Assembly (NCBI RefSeq): GCF_003957295.1
Contig: NZ_RQPJ01000001.1
Location: forward strand, 248,001-312,000
Length of the DNA stretch: 64,000 nt
From: Arenibacter aquaticus
Lineage (GTDB): Bacteria; Bacteroidota; Bacteroidia; Flavobacteriales; Flavobacteriaceae
Reading direction: 5' to 3'
Shown here: positions 19,601 to 26,596 of the stretch, one piece after another
Layout of the letters: each line of letters begins with the position of its first letter
Numbering within the stretch: position 1 is the first letter of the stretch
Made by a program: the position numbers and the translations under genes
Notes under the pieces: generated by a model
What the model was told of the DNA's origin: nothing
The model's input: only the letters and a program-made list of their open reading frames with translations
Database searches by the model: none

Positions 19601-19782
19601 AATGTGTAGTTGCCATCAAAATCTGTTTGCGTTCCATTGGTAGTTCCCTTTACCAATACGTTAGCTCCAGGCAAGGCTCCGGATGCATCCGAAACACTTC
19701 CAGTAACTGTCTGTGCCCCTGCTAGCCCGAAACATAAAAATGTTCCAAAAAGCAAAAGACATCTAATTAGTGTAATCTTCAT
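16636..19782 (-). CDS. SusC/RagA-family TonB-dependent outer-membrane receptor (pair 1)
   Basis: The 1048-residue receptor begins with a signal peptide ([16 protein letters not shown]). A carboxypeptidase-like regulatory domain follows at about residues 24-100 ([21 protein letters not shown], then DFDGNYTL). The TonB-box-like stretch [21 protein letters not shown] leads into the plug with [13 protein letters not shown] and [27 protein letters not shown]. The remainder is the beta-barrel ending in an aromatic/hydrophobic strand ([11 protein letters not shown]). It imports its ligand across the outer membrane with TonB energy together with the downstream SusD. The upstream spacer contains a 12-bp palindrome at 19846-19857 and a perfect 38-bp palindrome at 19916-19953. 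These are the only visible candidates for regulatory sites. The ligand is unknown. The neighbouring ethanolamine-type operon makes an amine-containing ligand conceivable but unsupported. Confidence 0.93.
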   Translation of the reverse strand: [1048 protein letters not shown]

Positions 19783-19845
19783 AAATTGTTAAATTTTAGT
19801 TAGTTAAATTAGTTTAACCCAAGCTGAAAAACGAGTAAAATACAG

Positions 19846-19857
19846 GCTGTTAACAGC
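19846..19857. promoter_or_regulatory. 12-bp palindrome upstream of SusC 1 (possible operator)
   Basis: GCTGTTAACAGC is perfectly self-complementary and lies 63 nt upstream of the SusC start. Size and position suit a regulator-binding site, but no second copy was recognised. Confidence 0.3.
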
Positions 19858-19915
19858 TATAGGCAACAAGAGTTAAATATATCATAAGCAATACTCGAAA
19901 CTGAATATTGCTAAA

Positions 19916-19953
19916 GAAAGCACTCTAAAATTCATGAATTTTAGAGTGCTTTC
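19916..19953. repeat. Perfect 38-bp palindrome
   Basis: The left arm GAAAGCACTCTAAAATTCA (19916-19934) is followed at once by its exact reverse complement (19935-19953). As RNA it would form a long hairpin from either strand. The following T runs are short, so it is not a typical terminator. It lies 133 nt upstream of SusC 1 and 373 nt upstream of the PLP enzyme. Confidence 0.85.
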
Positions 19954-20326
19954 CTACAAATATTGTGATATTGTCAAACTCTTCCTTTAAGAAACACTCA
20001 CATTTACTTTAAAAGAAATTCCACAATGAGGATCCTTTTTCAATTATAACTAGGCAAAGGAAGCGCCCATTCCTAAATAACGTACAATATAAAAATGGAA
20101 TATAGGTTTGTGGTAGCTATTACACAACCCATCTATTATCCATCATAGAGCCCCCCCCCTTTTATTAAAAAGAAAATAAGTACCTTGAATCCCAGTAACC
20201 TAAAAATGTAATTGTTATTAGCTACAAGCATTTTCCCAACCAGATCGTCAAATGCCCAAATCCTGTATCTACTGTATGGATAGATCTAAATGTACTATGC
20301 TGTAAAATTGACTAAAACCTGTTATT

Positions 20327-21679
20327 ATGAAAACCAAGGTATCCCAGGAACAGGGTGACAACAACGCCACTGTAAATAGAAAAAATTACCATGAAAATTT
20401 GGATAAGGAAACCAAATACTGGATAGGGGAAGATGCCAAATATTTTTTACATCAGGCCCTGTCAACGCCGGTTATGAATGTTCTCGCCAAGACCTCTGCT
20501 GCCTATATAGAAGATTTAAATGGCAAAAAATACCTTGATTTACACGGCAATGGGGTTCACAATGCAGGATTCAACAACCACAAAGTAGTTGCTGCGGTAA
20601 AGGCCCAGATGGATGCAAGCCTAGCCTTTACCCCACGCCGATACACTAATCTCCCAGCCATAAAGCTGGCAAAAAAATTGGTAGAGATAACACCCAACGG
20701 ATTGGACAGGGTACTATTTTGCCCAGGTGGTTCCCAAGCCATAGAAATGGCAGTAATGCTGGCCAAACAGGTCACGGGTAAGTGGAAGACCATTTCCTAT
20801 TGGGATTCCTATCACGGTACAGGGTTCCAAGCCTCCAGTATTGGTGGGGAAGAACATTTTACAGTAGGACAAGGCCCTATGGTACCCGGGGCTTTCCATG
20901 TAGAATTCCCAAATTATTACCGAAATCCATGGGGGTATTCAGATCAAGAGGCCATTAACGAGGAATACTTGCGCCAGATTAAAAATATCCTCCGTCGCAA
21001 TCCGGATGTAGCGGCGATTATAGCCGAACCCATTTCGGCCACTCCCGTAATTCCCTCCCACGGATATTGGCAGCAGGTACAGCAGCTTTGCGAACAATAT
21101 AATATATTGCTAATTTTTGATGAGATTATTGAAGGGTTTGGCCGTACGGGCAAAATGTTTGCCTCGGAACACTTTGTAAGCCCGGACATATTGGTTTTGG
21201 GGAAATCCTTGGGAGGTGGTCTGGTTCCTTTTGCCGGTATAGTGACCAAAGAGAAATACAATACGCTGCAACACCGGTCCATTGGACATTTTACGCACGA
21301 AAAAAATCCCCTATGCTGCGCTGCGGGATTGGCAGAAATAGAATTCATAGAAGAAAACCATCTAGTAGAAAATGCTGAAAAACTAGGGAATTATCTAATG
21401 GACCGCTTAATGGAACTCATGGATATCTATCCAATAATTGGAAATATTGCCGGTAAGGGATTCCATATTGGCGTTGATCTAGTAACCGATAGATCTACTA
21501 AGGAAAGAGCCGTAGATGCTGCGGAAAAAATTATGTACCATTGTTTGGAACAAGGGGTTGCCTTTAAAATTATAGAAGGGAACATTATTACCATGAGACC
21601 TTCCTTGATACTTAGCAAAGACGATTGCGACCTTATCGTCAGCAGCTTAAAAAGTGCATTTGAGGCCATTAAAGTCTAA
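20327..21679 (+). CDS. Class III PLP-dependent aminotransferase-fold enzyme (PbfA/ethanolamine-phosphate lyase-like)
   Basis: The 450-residue enzyme has the class III aminotransferase fold. Cofactor sites are seen in FCPGGSQAIEMA, DSYHGTGFQAS, LLIFDEIIEGFGRTGKMFA and ILVLGKSLGGGLVPF, the last carrying the Schiff-base lysine. The N-terminal AKYFLHQALSTP and the AFTPRRYTNLPAIKLA segment recall, from memory, the family containing (R)-1-hydroxy-2-aminoethylphosphonate ammonia-lyase (PbfA) and ethanolamine-phosphate phospho-lyases more than ordinary GABA or ornithine transaminases. The gene converges on the five-gene amine operon, ending 28 nt before that operon's last stop codon. A link to ethanolamine or a phosphorylated or phosphonate analogue is therefore attractive. 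If it is a lyase, its aldehyde product could feed the operon's dehydrogenases (inference). A simple transaminase role remains possible. Start ATG at 20327 fits the family length. Confidence 0.8.
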   Translation: MKTKVSQEQGDNNATVNRKNYHENLDKETKYWIGEDAKYFLHQALSTPVMNVLAKTSAAYIEDLNGKKYLDLHGNGVHNAGFNNHKVVAAVKAQMDASLAFTPRRYTNLPAIKLAKKLVEITPNGLDRVLFCPGGSQAIEMAVMLAKQVTGKWKTISYWDSYHGTGFQASSIGGEEHFTVGQGPMVPGAFHVEFPNYYRNPWGYSDQEAINEEYLRQIKNILRRNPDVAAIIAEPISATPVIPSHGYWQQVQQLCEQYNILLIFDEIIEGFGRTGKMFASEHFVSPDILVLGKSLGGGLVPFAGIVTKEKYNTLQHRSIGHFTHEKNPLCCAAGLAEIEFIEENHLVENAEKLGNYLMDRLMELMDIYPIIGNIAGKGFHIGVDLVTDRSTKERAVDAAEKIMYHCLEQGVAFKIIEGNIITMRPSLILSKDDCDLIVSSLKSAFEAIKV

Positions 21680-21707
21680 ACCTTTACCCCCAAAAGAAAC
21701 TATCTTA

Positions 21708-22499
21708 TCAACAGATATACCTTAACCAGGCCATTATTTCCTGGGTATGGAGTTGGTAATTGCTAATCTCTGGAGCCAATCCTATATGTTCATTTAAAGA
21801 CAAGGTAAATTTCTTCACTTCATCCACAGATCCAAACGCACCATTATTGACCAATTTTTCCGACAAAAAAGAACCTATCAACGCCATATTGGAAGGATTG
21901 AACTCTGGATGGTACTGTACCCCAAAAAAGGATGTATTTTTATAATCAAATGTCATGGCCTGTACCTTGGAATGTGCATTACTGGCCAATATACTGGCAT
22001 TTTCCGGTGTTTTCACAACCTCATCATAATGAATGCACAGGGAAGTAAAGGCCGTTTTTCGGTGTGAAGTCAACGAGCTTTTCCTTCCCAACCCAGTTAG
22101 CTCTATTGGCTTGGAAATTCCAAATTCCAAACCGTTATCGCTAAGGGCCACCTTACCTCCGGCCACTACCGTAGCTACCTGCATTCCCCAACAACTACCA
22201 TAAAGTGGCACACCACTCATGAATACTTCATCTGCAAATTGCAATTGTCTATTAACATCTGGAATATCAGCGGTAACACTTAGTGAACTACCTGTCCATA
22301 ACACACCATCATACTCCTTTAATTGGGCAATTGTTGGCAACCCTTTAGTTCCATCAGCTGGAAAGGCAAACGCCGTTTCTGCCTCTGGAACCATACCTTT
22401 AATCATTTCCTGAAACATCAAGTGATAGGGTTGTATGCCGAAACCACCCCTTAGGTGACGCGTTTGTTCATTATTGCCTTCTACGATTAATAACCTCAC
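21708..22499 (-). CDS. Class I glutamine amidotransferase-like gamma-glutamyl hydrolase
   Basis: The 263-residue protein is a stand-alone class I GATase domain. The nucleophile elbow is YGSCWGMQ with Cys near residue 103, and the histidine/glutamate pair is in FGVQYHPEF. There is no synthetase domain. In amine-glutamylation pathways a protein of this kind (PuuD for putrescine, IpuF for isopropylamine) hydrolyses the gamma-glutamyl amide to free glutamate and the amino acid. It is the last gene of the five-gene operon, starting 2 nt after the alcohol dehydrogenase stop. Predicted step: gamma-glutamyl-glycine to glutamate and glycine if ethanolamine is the substrate. The exact substrate is inference. 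The GATase fold and catalytic cysteine are seen directly. Confidence 0.75.
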   Translation of the reverse strand: MRLLIVEGNNEQTRHLRGGFGIQPYHLMFQEMIKGMVPEAETAFAFPADGTKGLPTIAQLKEYDGVLWTGSSLSVTADIPDVNRQLQFADEVFMSGVPLYGSCWGMQVATVVAGGKVALSDNGLEFGISKPIELTGLGRKSSLTSHRKTAFTSLCIHYDEVVKTPENASILASNAHSKVQAMTFDYKNTSFFGVQYHPEFNPSNMALIGSFLSEKLVNNGAFGSVDEVKKFTLSLNEHIGLAPEISNYQLHTQEIMAWLRYIC

Positions 22500-22501
22500 G
22501 C

Positions 22502-23674
22502 TTACAGTTCTTTTATATCTCCATTCACCGCAGCCCTAAAAAGTTGCTCCAAATCCCTTGCATTTACAGTTTTGGCATTGGATGGTGTTGAGGGATCCTT
22601 ATAGGCCATTTTGCCAATTTCCGCTGCCTTGTCTTCCGTGATACCAATCTCCTTAAGGGTATGGGGTATGGCCAGTTCCTTTCGCAAGGCCAGTATATAT
22701 GCTATCACCGCATCCGTTCCTTGATCTTTAAGTCCCAATACAGTACTTAAATACACCATTCTTTCTTCAATGGCGGATTTATTTTGATGTAAGGCATAGG
22801 GCAGAATAATGGCATTCAATAATCCGTGCTGTTTGTTATATATGGCCCCCAATTGATGGGCAACTGAATGCACGGATCCCAACCCTTTTTGAAAGGCAGT
22901 AGCTCCCATGGCGGCCGCAACCAACATCTGACCCCTTGCTTCCAAATTTTTTCCGTCCTTCACTGCAACGGGCAGGTATTTAGCTATAATGCGTATGGCT
23001 TCAATGGCTATACCTTCGGCCATGGGGTGATAGCCCGGGGCACAGTATGCTTCAATAGCATGTACCATGGCATCGACCCCGGTCCATGCCGTAATACTAG
23101 GGGGCAATCCTATGGTCAATTCAGGGTCCAATATTACTATGCCAGGTAGCATTTTAGGGTGAAAAATGATTTTTTTACTATGTAGATTTTCATCCAATAT
23201 CACCGATGCCCTACCTACCTCAGACCCTGTCCCAGCTGTTGTGGGGATAGCTATTATTGGTGCAATTCCGGCTAGGTTGGCATGCGTCCAATTGTCTCCC
23301 ACATCTTCAAAATCCCAAAGCGACTTGCTTTGTCCGGACATAAAGGCGATGGTCTTGGCGGCATCAATGGCAGACCCCCCTCCAAAGGCTATTACCCCAT
23401 CGTGTTTGTTTTCGTTAAAATGCCTTACTCCATTTTCTACATTGTCTCCGGTAGGGTTCCCCTGCACATCGCTATAAACCGTAAAACTAAGCTGTTCTTT
23501 CCTTAAAACATTTAAGGTTTTCTCAACAATATCCAACTTTACAAGACCTTCATCAGTTATAAATAGCGGGTTCCTTATCCCCAATTCCTTACACGCCTGT
23601 ACCAATTCGTTAATTCTACCATTTCCAAACCAGACTGCGGTTGGATAATTCCAATTTGTATTTGCCAATAGCAT
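22502..23674 (-). CDS. Iron-containing (group III) alcohol dehydrogenase
   Basis: The 390-residue protein is a typical Fe-ADH. It has an N-terminal AVWFGNGRINEL, the nucleotide-binding GGGSAIDAAKTIAF and PTTAGTGSEV. The metal-site segment is DAMVHAIEAYCAPGYHP, followed by GSVHSVAHQLGAIYNKQHGLLNAI with the ligand histidines. It oxidises primary alcohols or reduces aldehydes with NAD(P). In the operon it sits between the aldehyde dehydrogenase (42 nt) and the hydrolase (2 nt). The predicted role is oxidation of the alcohol group of a gamma-glutamyl amino alcohol to the aldehyde. This is the step that distinguishes an amino-alcohol pathway from the putrescine Puu pathway, where an oxidase (PuuB) acts on an amine. 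The substrate is inferred from context. Confidence 0.82.
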   Translation of the reverse strand: MLLANTNWNYPTAVWFGNGRINELVQACKELGIRNPLFITDEGLVKLDIVEKTLNVLRKEQLSFTVYSDVQGNPTGDNVENGVRHFNENKHDGVIAFGGGSAIDAAKTIAFMSGQSKSLWDFEDVGDNWTHANLAGIAPIIAIPTTAGTGSEVGRASVILDENLHSKKIIFHPKMLPGIVILDPELTIGLPPSITAWTGVDAMVHAIEAYCAPGYHPMAEGIAIEAIRIIAKYLPVAVKDGKNLEARGQMLVAAAMGATAFQKGLGSVHSVAHQLGAIYNKQHGLLNAIILPYALHQNKSAIEERMVYLSTVLGLKDQGTDAVIAYILALRKELAIPHTLKEIGITEDKAAEIGKMAYKDPSTPSNAKTVNARDLEQLFRAAVNGDIKEL

Positions 23675-23716
23675 TAGTTCTTTTTTTTAATGTTCAGTAA
23701 ATTCAATTTTAACTTC

Positions 23717-25099
23717 CTATTCCCCTTTTCTAAAATTAAAGGACTTTACCCTGCTCACATGTTCGTAACCTATTTTGGACAGGGTAACACCTTTTCCGGA
23801 ATTCTTGACCCCTGTCCACGCCAGGGCAGGATCCAAGTAATCACAGCGATTCATAAATACGGTTCCCGTCTCAATTTGTCTGGCCAACTCAGTGGCCCGG
23901 TCCATATCATCAGTCCATAGTGAAGCGGTTAACCCATATTGTGAGTCGTTCATCAAAGAAATGGCCTCCTCATCATTCGCCACCCTCATAATCCCAACAA
24001 CAGGTCCAAAACTCTCCTGTGTCATAACCTTCATACTGTGGTCTACGCCTACCAATACGTGGGGCGACAGATAGGGCGTTCCCTTTTTGGAAGCCTTGAA
24101 CAAGTCTTCCGCGATCAAGGATCTTGCACCTTTGGCAAGCGCCTGCTGTATTTGTTTTCTAACATAATTGGCCGCATCGGTCTTCACCATTGGGCCTAAA
24201 TTGATCCCTGCATTCAAAGGGTTTCCCAATTGGTATTGCTTAGTTGACTCCACAAATCCGTCTACAAACTTATCATATAAGGATTCGTGCACATAGATTC
24301 TTTCAATACCACAACAGGATTGACCGCTGTTAAAGAAGGCCCCATCTACCAAACTCTCTATACTCATTTCCAGATTGGCGTTGGCCATTACATAGGCTGG
24401 GTCTTTTCCTCCCAATTCCAAACCACAGGGTATAAATTTATTGGTCAATGAATTTTGAACTGCAATTCCGCCCTGTACCGATCCTGTAAAAAATACCCCG
24501 TCCATGCGGGTATCTGATATCAATTGGGCAGTATTTTTATGATTGAGGTGCAATATTTGAAACACTCCCTGCGGCAACCCGGCCTTAGCAGCAGCCTGGG
24601 CATAGCGTTCTGCAACCAAGGGCGTCTGAAAAGAATGCTTTAAGATCACCACATTTCCCGCCATTAATGCAGGAACAATGGCATTTACCGACGTTAAAAA
24701 GGGGTAGTTCCAAGGGCTTAACACACCTACAACGCCAATGGGCACACGTTCTACCCATCTCTTATCTTGGCTTTCATTGGCTACACTTTGGCCCGCGAGA
24801 GCTTCTTCGGCTATGCCGATCATATAATGGGCACGGTCTGCAAAACCCGCAATCTCCCCCGGGGACTGACTTAAAGGTCTACCCATTTGCCAGGTAATCT
24901 CCTTGGCAATCCCCTCTTTATCCTCTACCACGGCATCCACAAAGGAGGTGATATATTTAGCGCGTTCCTGTATGCTTAGGCTAGACCAGGGGGCAAAGGC
25001 CGACTTTGCCCTTATTAAGGCCTGATCTATGTCCTTGGGACCATGTTCCTCTGCACTGTAATAAATGGAACCGTCTATAGGTGAAATGGTATTTATCAT
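23717..25099 (-). CDS. Aldehyde dehydrogenase (NAD(P)-dependent, amine catabolism)
   Basis: The 460-residue enzyme shows the family motifs: VVGVLSPWNYPFLTSVN, FTGSVQGG, LELGGKDPAYV, and the catalytic cysteine in FFNSGQSCCGIER (about residue 262), then QESFGPVVGIMR. The length is near the short end for this superfamily. It starts only 3 nt after the glutamine-synthetase-like gene stops, so the two are translationally close. In the pathway suggested by the operon it would oxidise the gamma-glutamyl aldehyde to the acid, like PuuC, IpuI or the aldehyde dehydrogenase of the Streptomyces ethanolamine route. Fold and activity class are certain. Substrate is inference from the neighbours. Confidence 0.85.
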   Translation of the reverse strand: MINTISPIDGSIYYSAEEHGPKDIDQALIRAKSAFAPWSSLSIQERAKYITSFVDAVVEDKEGIAKEITWQMGRPLSQSPGEIAGFADRAHYMIGIAEEALAGQSVANESQDKRWVERVPIGVVGVLSPWNYPFLTSVNAIVPALMAGNVVILKHSFQTPLVAERYAQAAAKAGLPQGVFQILHLNHKNTAQLISDTRMDGVFFTGSVQGGIAVQNSLTNKFIPCGLELGGKDPAYVMANANLEMSIESLVDGAFFNSGQSCCGIERIYVHESLYDKFVDGFVESTKQYQLGNPLNAGINLGPMVKTDAANYVRKQIQQALAKGARSLIAEDLFKASKKGTPYLSPHVLVGVDHSMKVMTQESFGPVVGIMRVANDEEAISLMNDSQYGLTASLWTDDMDRATELARQIETGTVFMNRCDYLDPALAWTGVKNSGKGVTLSKIGYEHVSRVKSFNFRKGE

Positions 25100-25102
25100 T
25101 GT

Positions 25103-26473
25103 CTATATTATTTCAAAATAACGTTTTAATTGCCAATCGGTAATCGCTGCCAGTTGTTGTTGGTCTTCCCAAATTCTGGTATAGGCATAGTGATCAACAA
25201 ATTTATCACCGAACAGATCTCTGGCAATATCCGATTTTTTAAACTTTTCTGCTGCTTGGGTCAGCGTCCTGGGCAACTGAAGTTCTTCAGGAAAATCCAT
25301 ATCATAGGCATTTCCCACTACATCCTTGGTAGGTTCTATTTTGTTTTCTATGCCCCATATTCCAGAACCAATGGCTGCCGCCAAGGCCAAGTGTGGGTTA
25401 ATATCTGCTGCTGACACCCTATATTCCACTCTTTGCGATTTTTGGGAACCTGGAATGGCCCGTAAGGCACATGTCCTATTATCCACTCCCCAAGAGGCAT
25501 CGGTTGGTGCCCAGAACCCTGGAATGAGTCGGGTGTAGCTATTGCAGGTTGAAGCAACCATTGCCAATAGTTCTGGCATTAATTTTTGTTGACCTCCAAT
25601 AAACCATCTCATGATATTGGACATCCCATCCTTTTTGTCCCCATCATAAAAGGCAGAGGAACCGTCCTTATATTGCAGGGATATATGAATATGTCCAGAC
25701 TGCCCCGGGTAGTCTGCGGACCATTTGGCCATAAAACTGGCCATTAAATTGCGTTGTTGCGCCCAGACTTTAATGAAATTTTTGAACAGGGCCCCATTGT
25801 CGGCCGCCCTTAGTGCCCCTGAATACTCCAAGGCACCTTCCAGCACTCCCGCTCCAGTTTCTGTATGCAGCCCCTCCAAGGGCATATCCATTTCCCGGGC
25901 CAGCCCCATTATCTCATGGTAATAGTTGGCATGGGTAGAATTACGCAAAATAGAATACCCAAAATTCCCAGGGGTCATGGGCTCCAATTGGTTATAATTC
26001 TTGTCCCGTATAGATTTTGGGGTTTCGTTAAACAGAAAAAACTCAAATTCAAAAGCTGCAGTTGCATCAAATCCCAAGCTCCCCAACCTATCCAAGGTCT
26101 TTTTAAGCAGGGATCTGGGGCATACCGCCGCCGCATCACTCTTGGAAAAATCAACCAGAAAAATAACCGATTTATAATCCTCTGTGGGCAACAACCGCAT
26201 ACTACTTGCATCTATAGCAGCATCGGCATCGGTAAAACCATCGGCCCAACCGGTAAAAGAATCTTTGTCATATAACACATCATTGGAATCCCAACCAAAT
26301 ATCACATTGCAAAATCCAAACCCCTTGTCCAAGGCAGAAAGGAACTTTTTGGCATTTACATATTTACCGCGAAGAACACCATCAATATCAACCACGGCCA
26401 ACTTTATATTTTCAATTTGATGTTCCTTGATATATTCTGTAACCGAGTTGACGTTCCATTTTGATTCTTCCAT
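25103..26473 (-). CDS. Glutamine synthetase-like gamma-glutamylamide ligase (PuuA/GlnA4/IpuC type)
   Basis: The enzyme has the catalytic fold of type I glutamine synthetase but belongs to the amine-ligating branch. It starts with VVDIDGVLRGKYV rather than a GlnA N-terminus. Metal and substrate sites are FEFEFFLF, GLHTETGAGVLEGAL, GQSGHIHIS, the NSYTRLIPGFWAP arginine loop and RVEYRVSAADINPHLA. Such enzymes use ATP to join glutamate to an amine: putrescine (PuuA), isopropylamine (IpuC) or ethanolamine (Streptomyces GlnA4). The ethanolamine-type permease upstream and the alcohol dehydrogenase downstream favour an amino alcohol. The frame stays open to an ATG at 26584, but those 37 residues are unlike the family. 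MEESKWNV at 26473 is the better start and gives 456 residues and a 123-nt gap to the permease. Confidence 0.82.
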   Translation of the reverse strand: MEESKWNVNSVTEYIKEHQIENIKLAVVDIDGVLRGKYVNAKKFLSALDKGFGFCNVIFGWDSNDVLYDKDSFTGWADGFTDADAAIDASSMRLLPTEDYKSVIFLVDFSKSDAAAVCPRSLLKKTLDRLGSLGFDATAAFEFEFFLFNETPKSIRDKNYNQLEPMTPGNFGYSILRNSTHANYYHEIMGLAREMDMPLEGLHTETGAGVLEGALEYSGALRAADNGALFKNFIKVWAQQRNLMASFMAKWSADYPGQSGHIHISLQYKDGSSAFYDGDKKDGMSNIMRWFIGGQQKLMPELLAMVASTCNSYTRLIPGFWAPTDASWGVDNRTCALRAIPGSQKSQRVEYRVSAADINPHLALAAAIGSGIWGIENKIEPTKDVVGNAYDMDFPEELQLPRTLTQAAEKFKKSDIARDLFGDKFVDHYAYTRIWEDQQQLAAITDWQLKRYFEII

Positions 26474-26596
26474 TATTTGTGGTTTTATTTTTTTGGTTAT
26501 TGGCCTAATATTCAATTTAATAAAAAGTGATATCCAGTTCCCTTTAAAACAACTTCCATAAAAATAATGCTTCATGAGGATCAAGCAGCATTATTT

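Larger units (their letters stand above)
19783..20326. other. Divergent regulatory region between SusC 1 and the PLP enzyme
   Basis: No ORF was seen in this 544-bp spacer. It carries the palindrome GCTGTTAACAGC (19846-19857), a perfect 38-bp palindrome (19916-19953) and a C9 homopolymer (20151-20159). Promoters for both divergent genes must lie here. Confidence 0.55.

Noticed and set aside
25865-26275. 136-residue antisense ORF within the glutamine-synthetase-like gene
   Set aside because: The sense strand encodes a clear enzyme over the same bases. The antisense product has no domain character. Other long antisense frames (27267-27668, 28529-28987, 15351-15998) were dropped for the same reason.
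26474-26584. N-terminal 37-residue extension of the glutamine-synthetase-like ligase
   Set aside because: The segment is unlike the family and the MEESKWNV start at 26473 gives the expected N-terminus.
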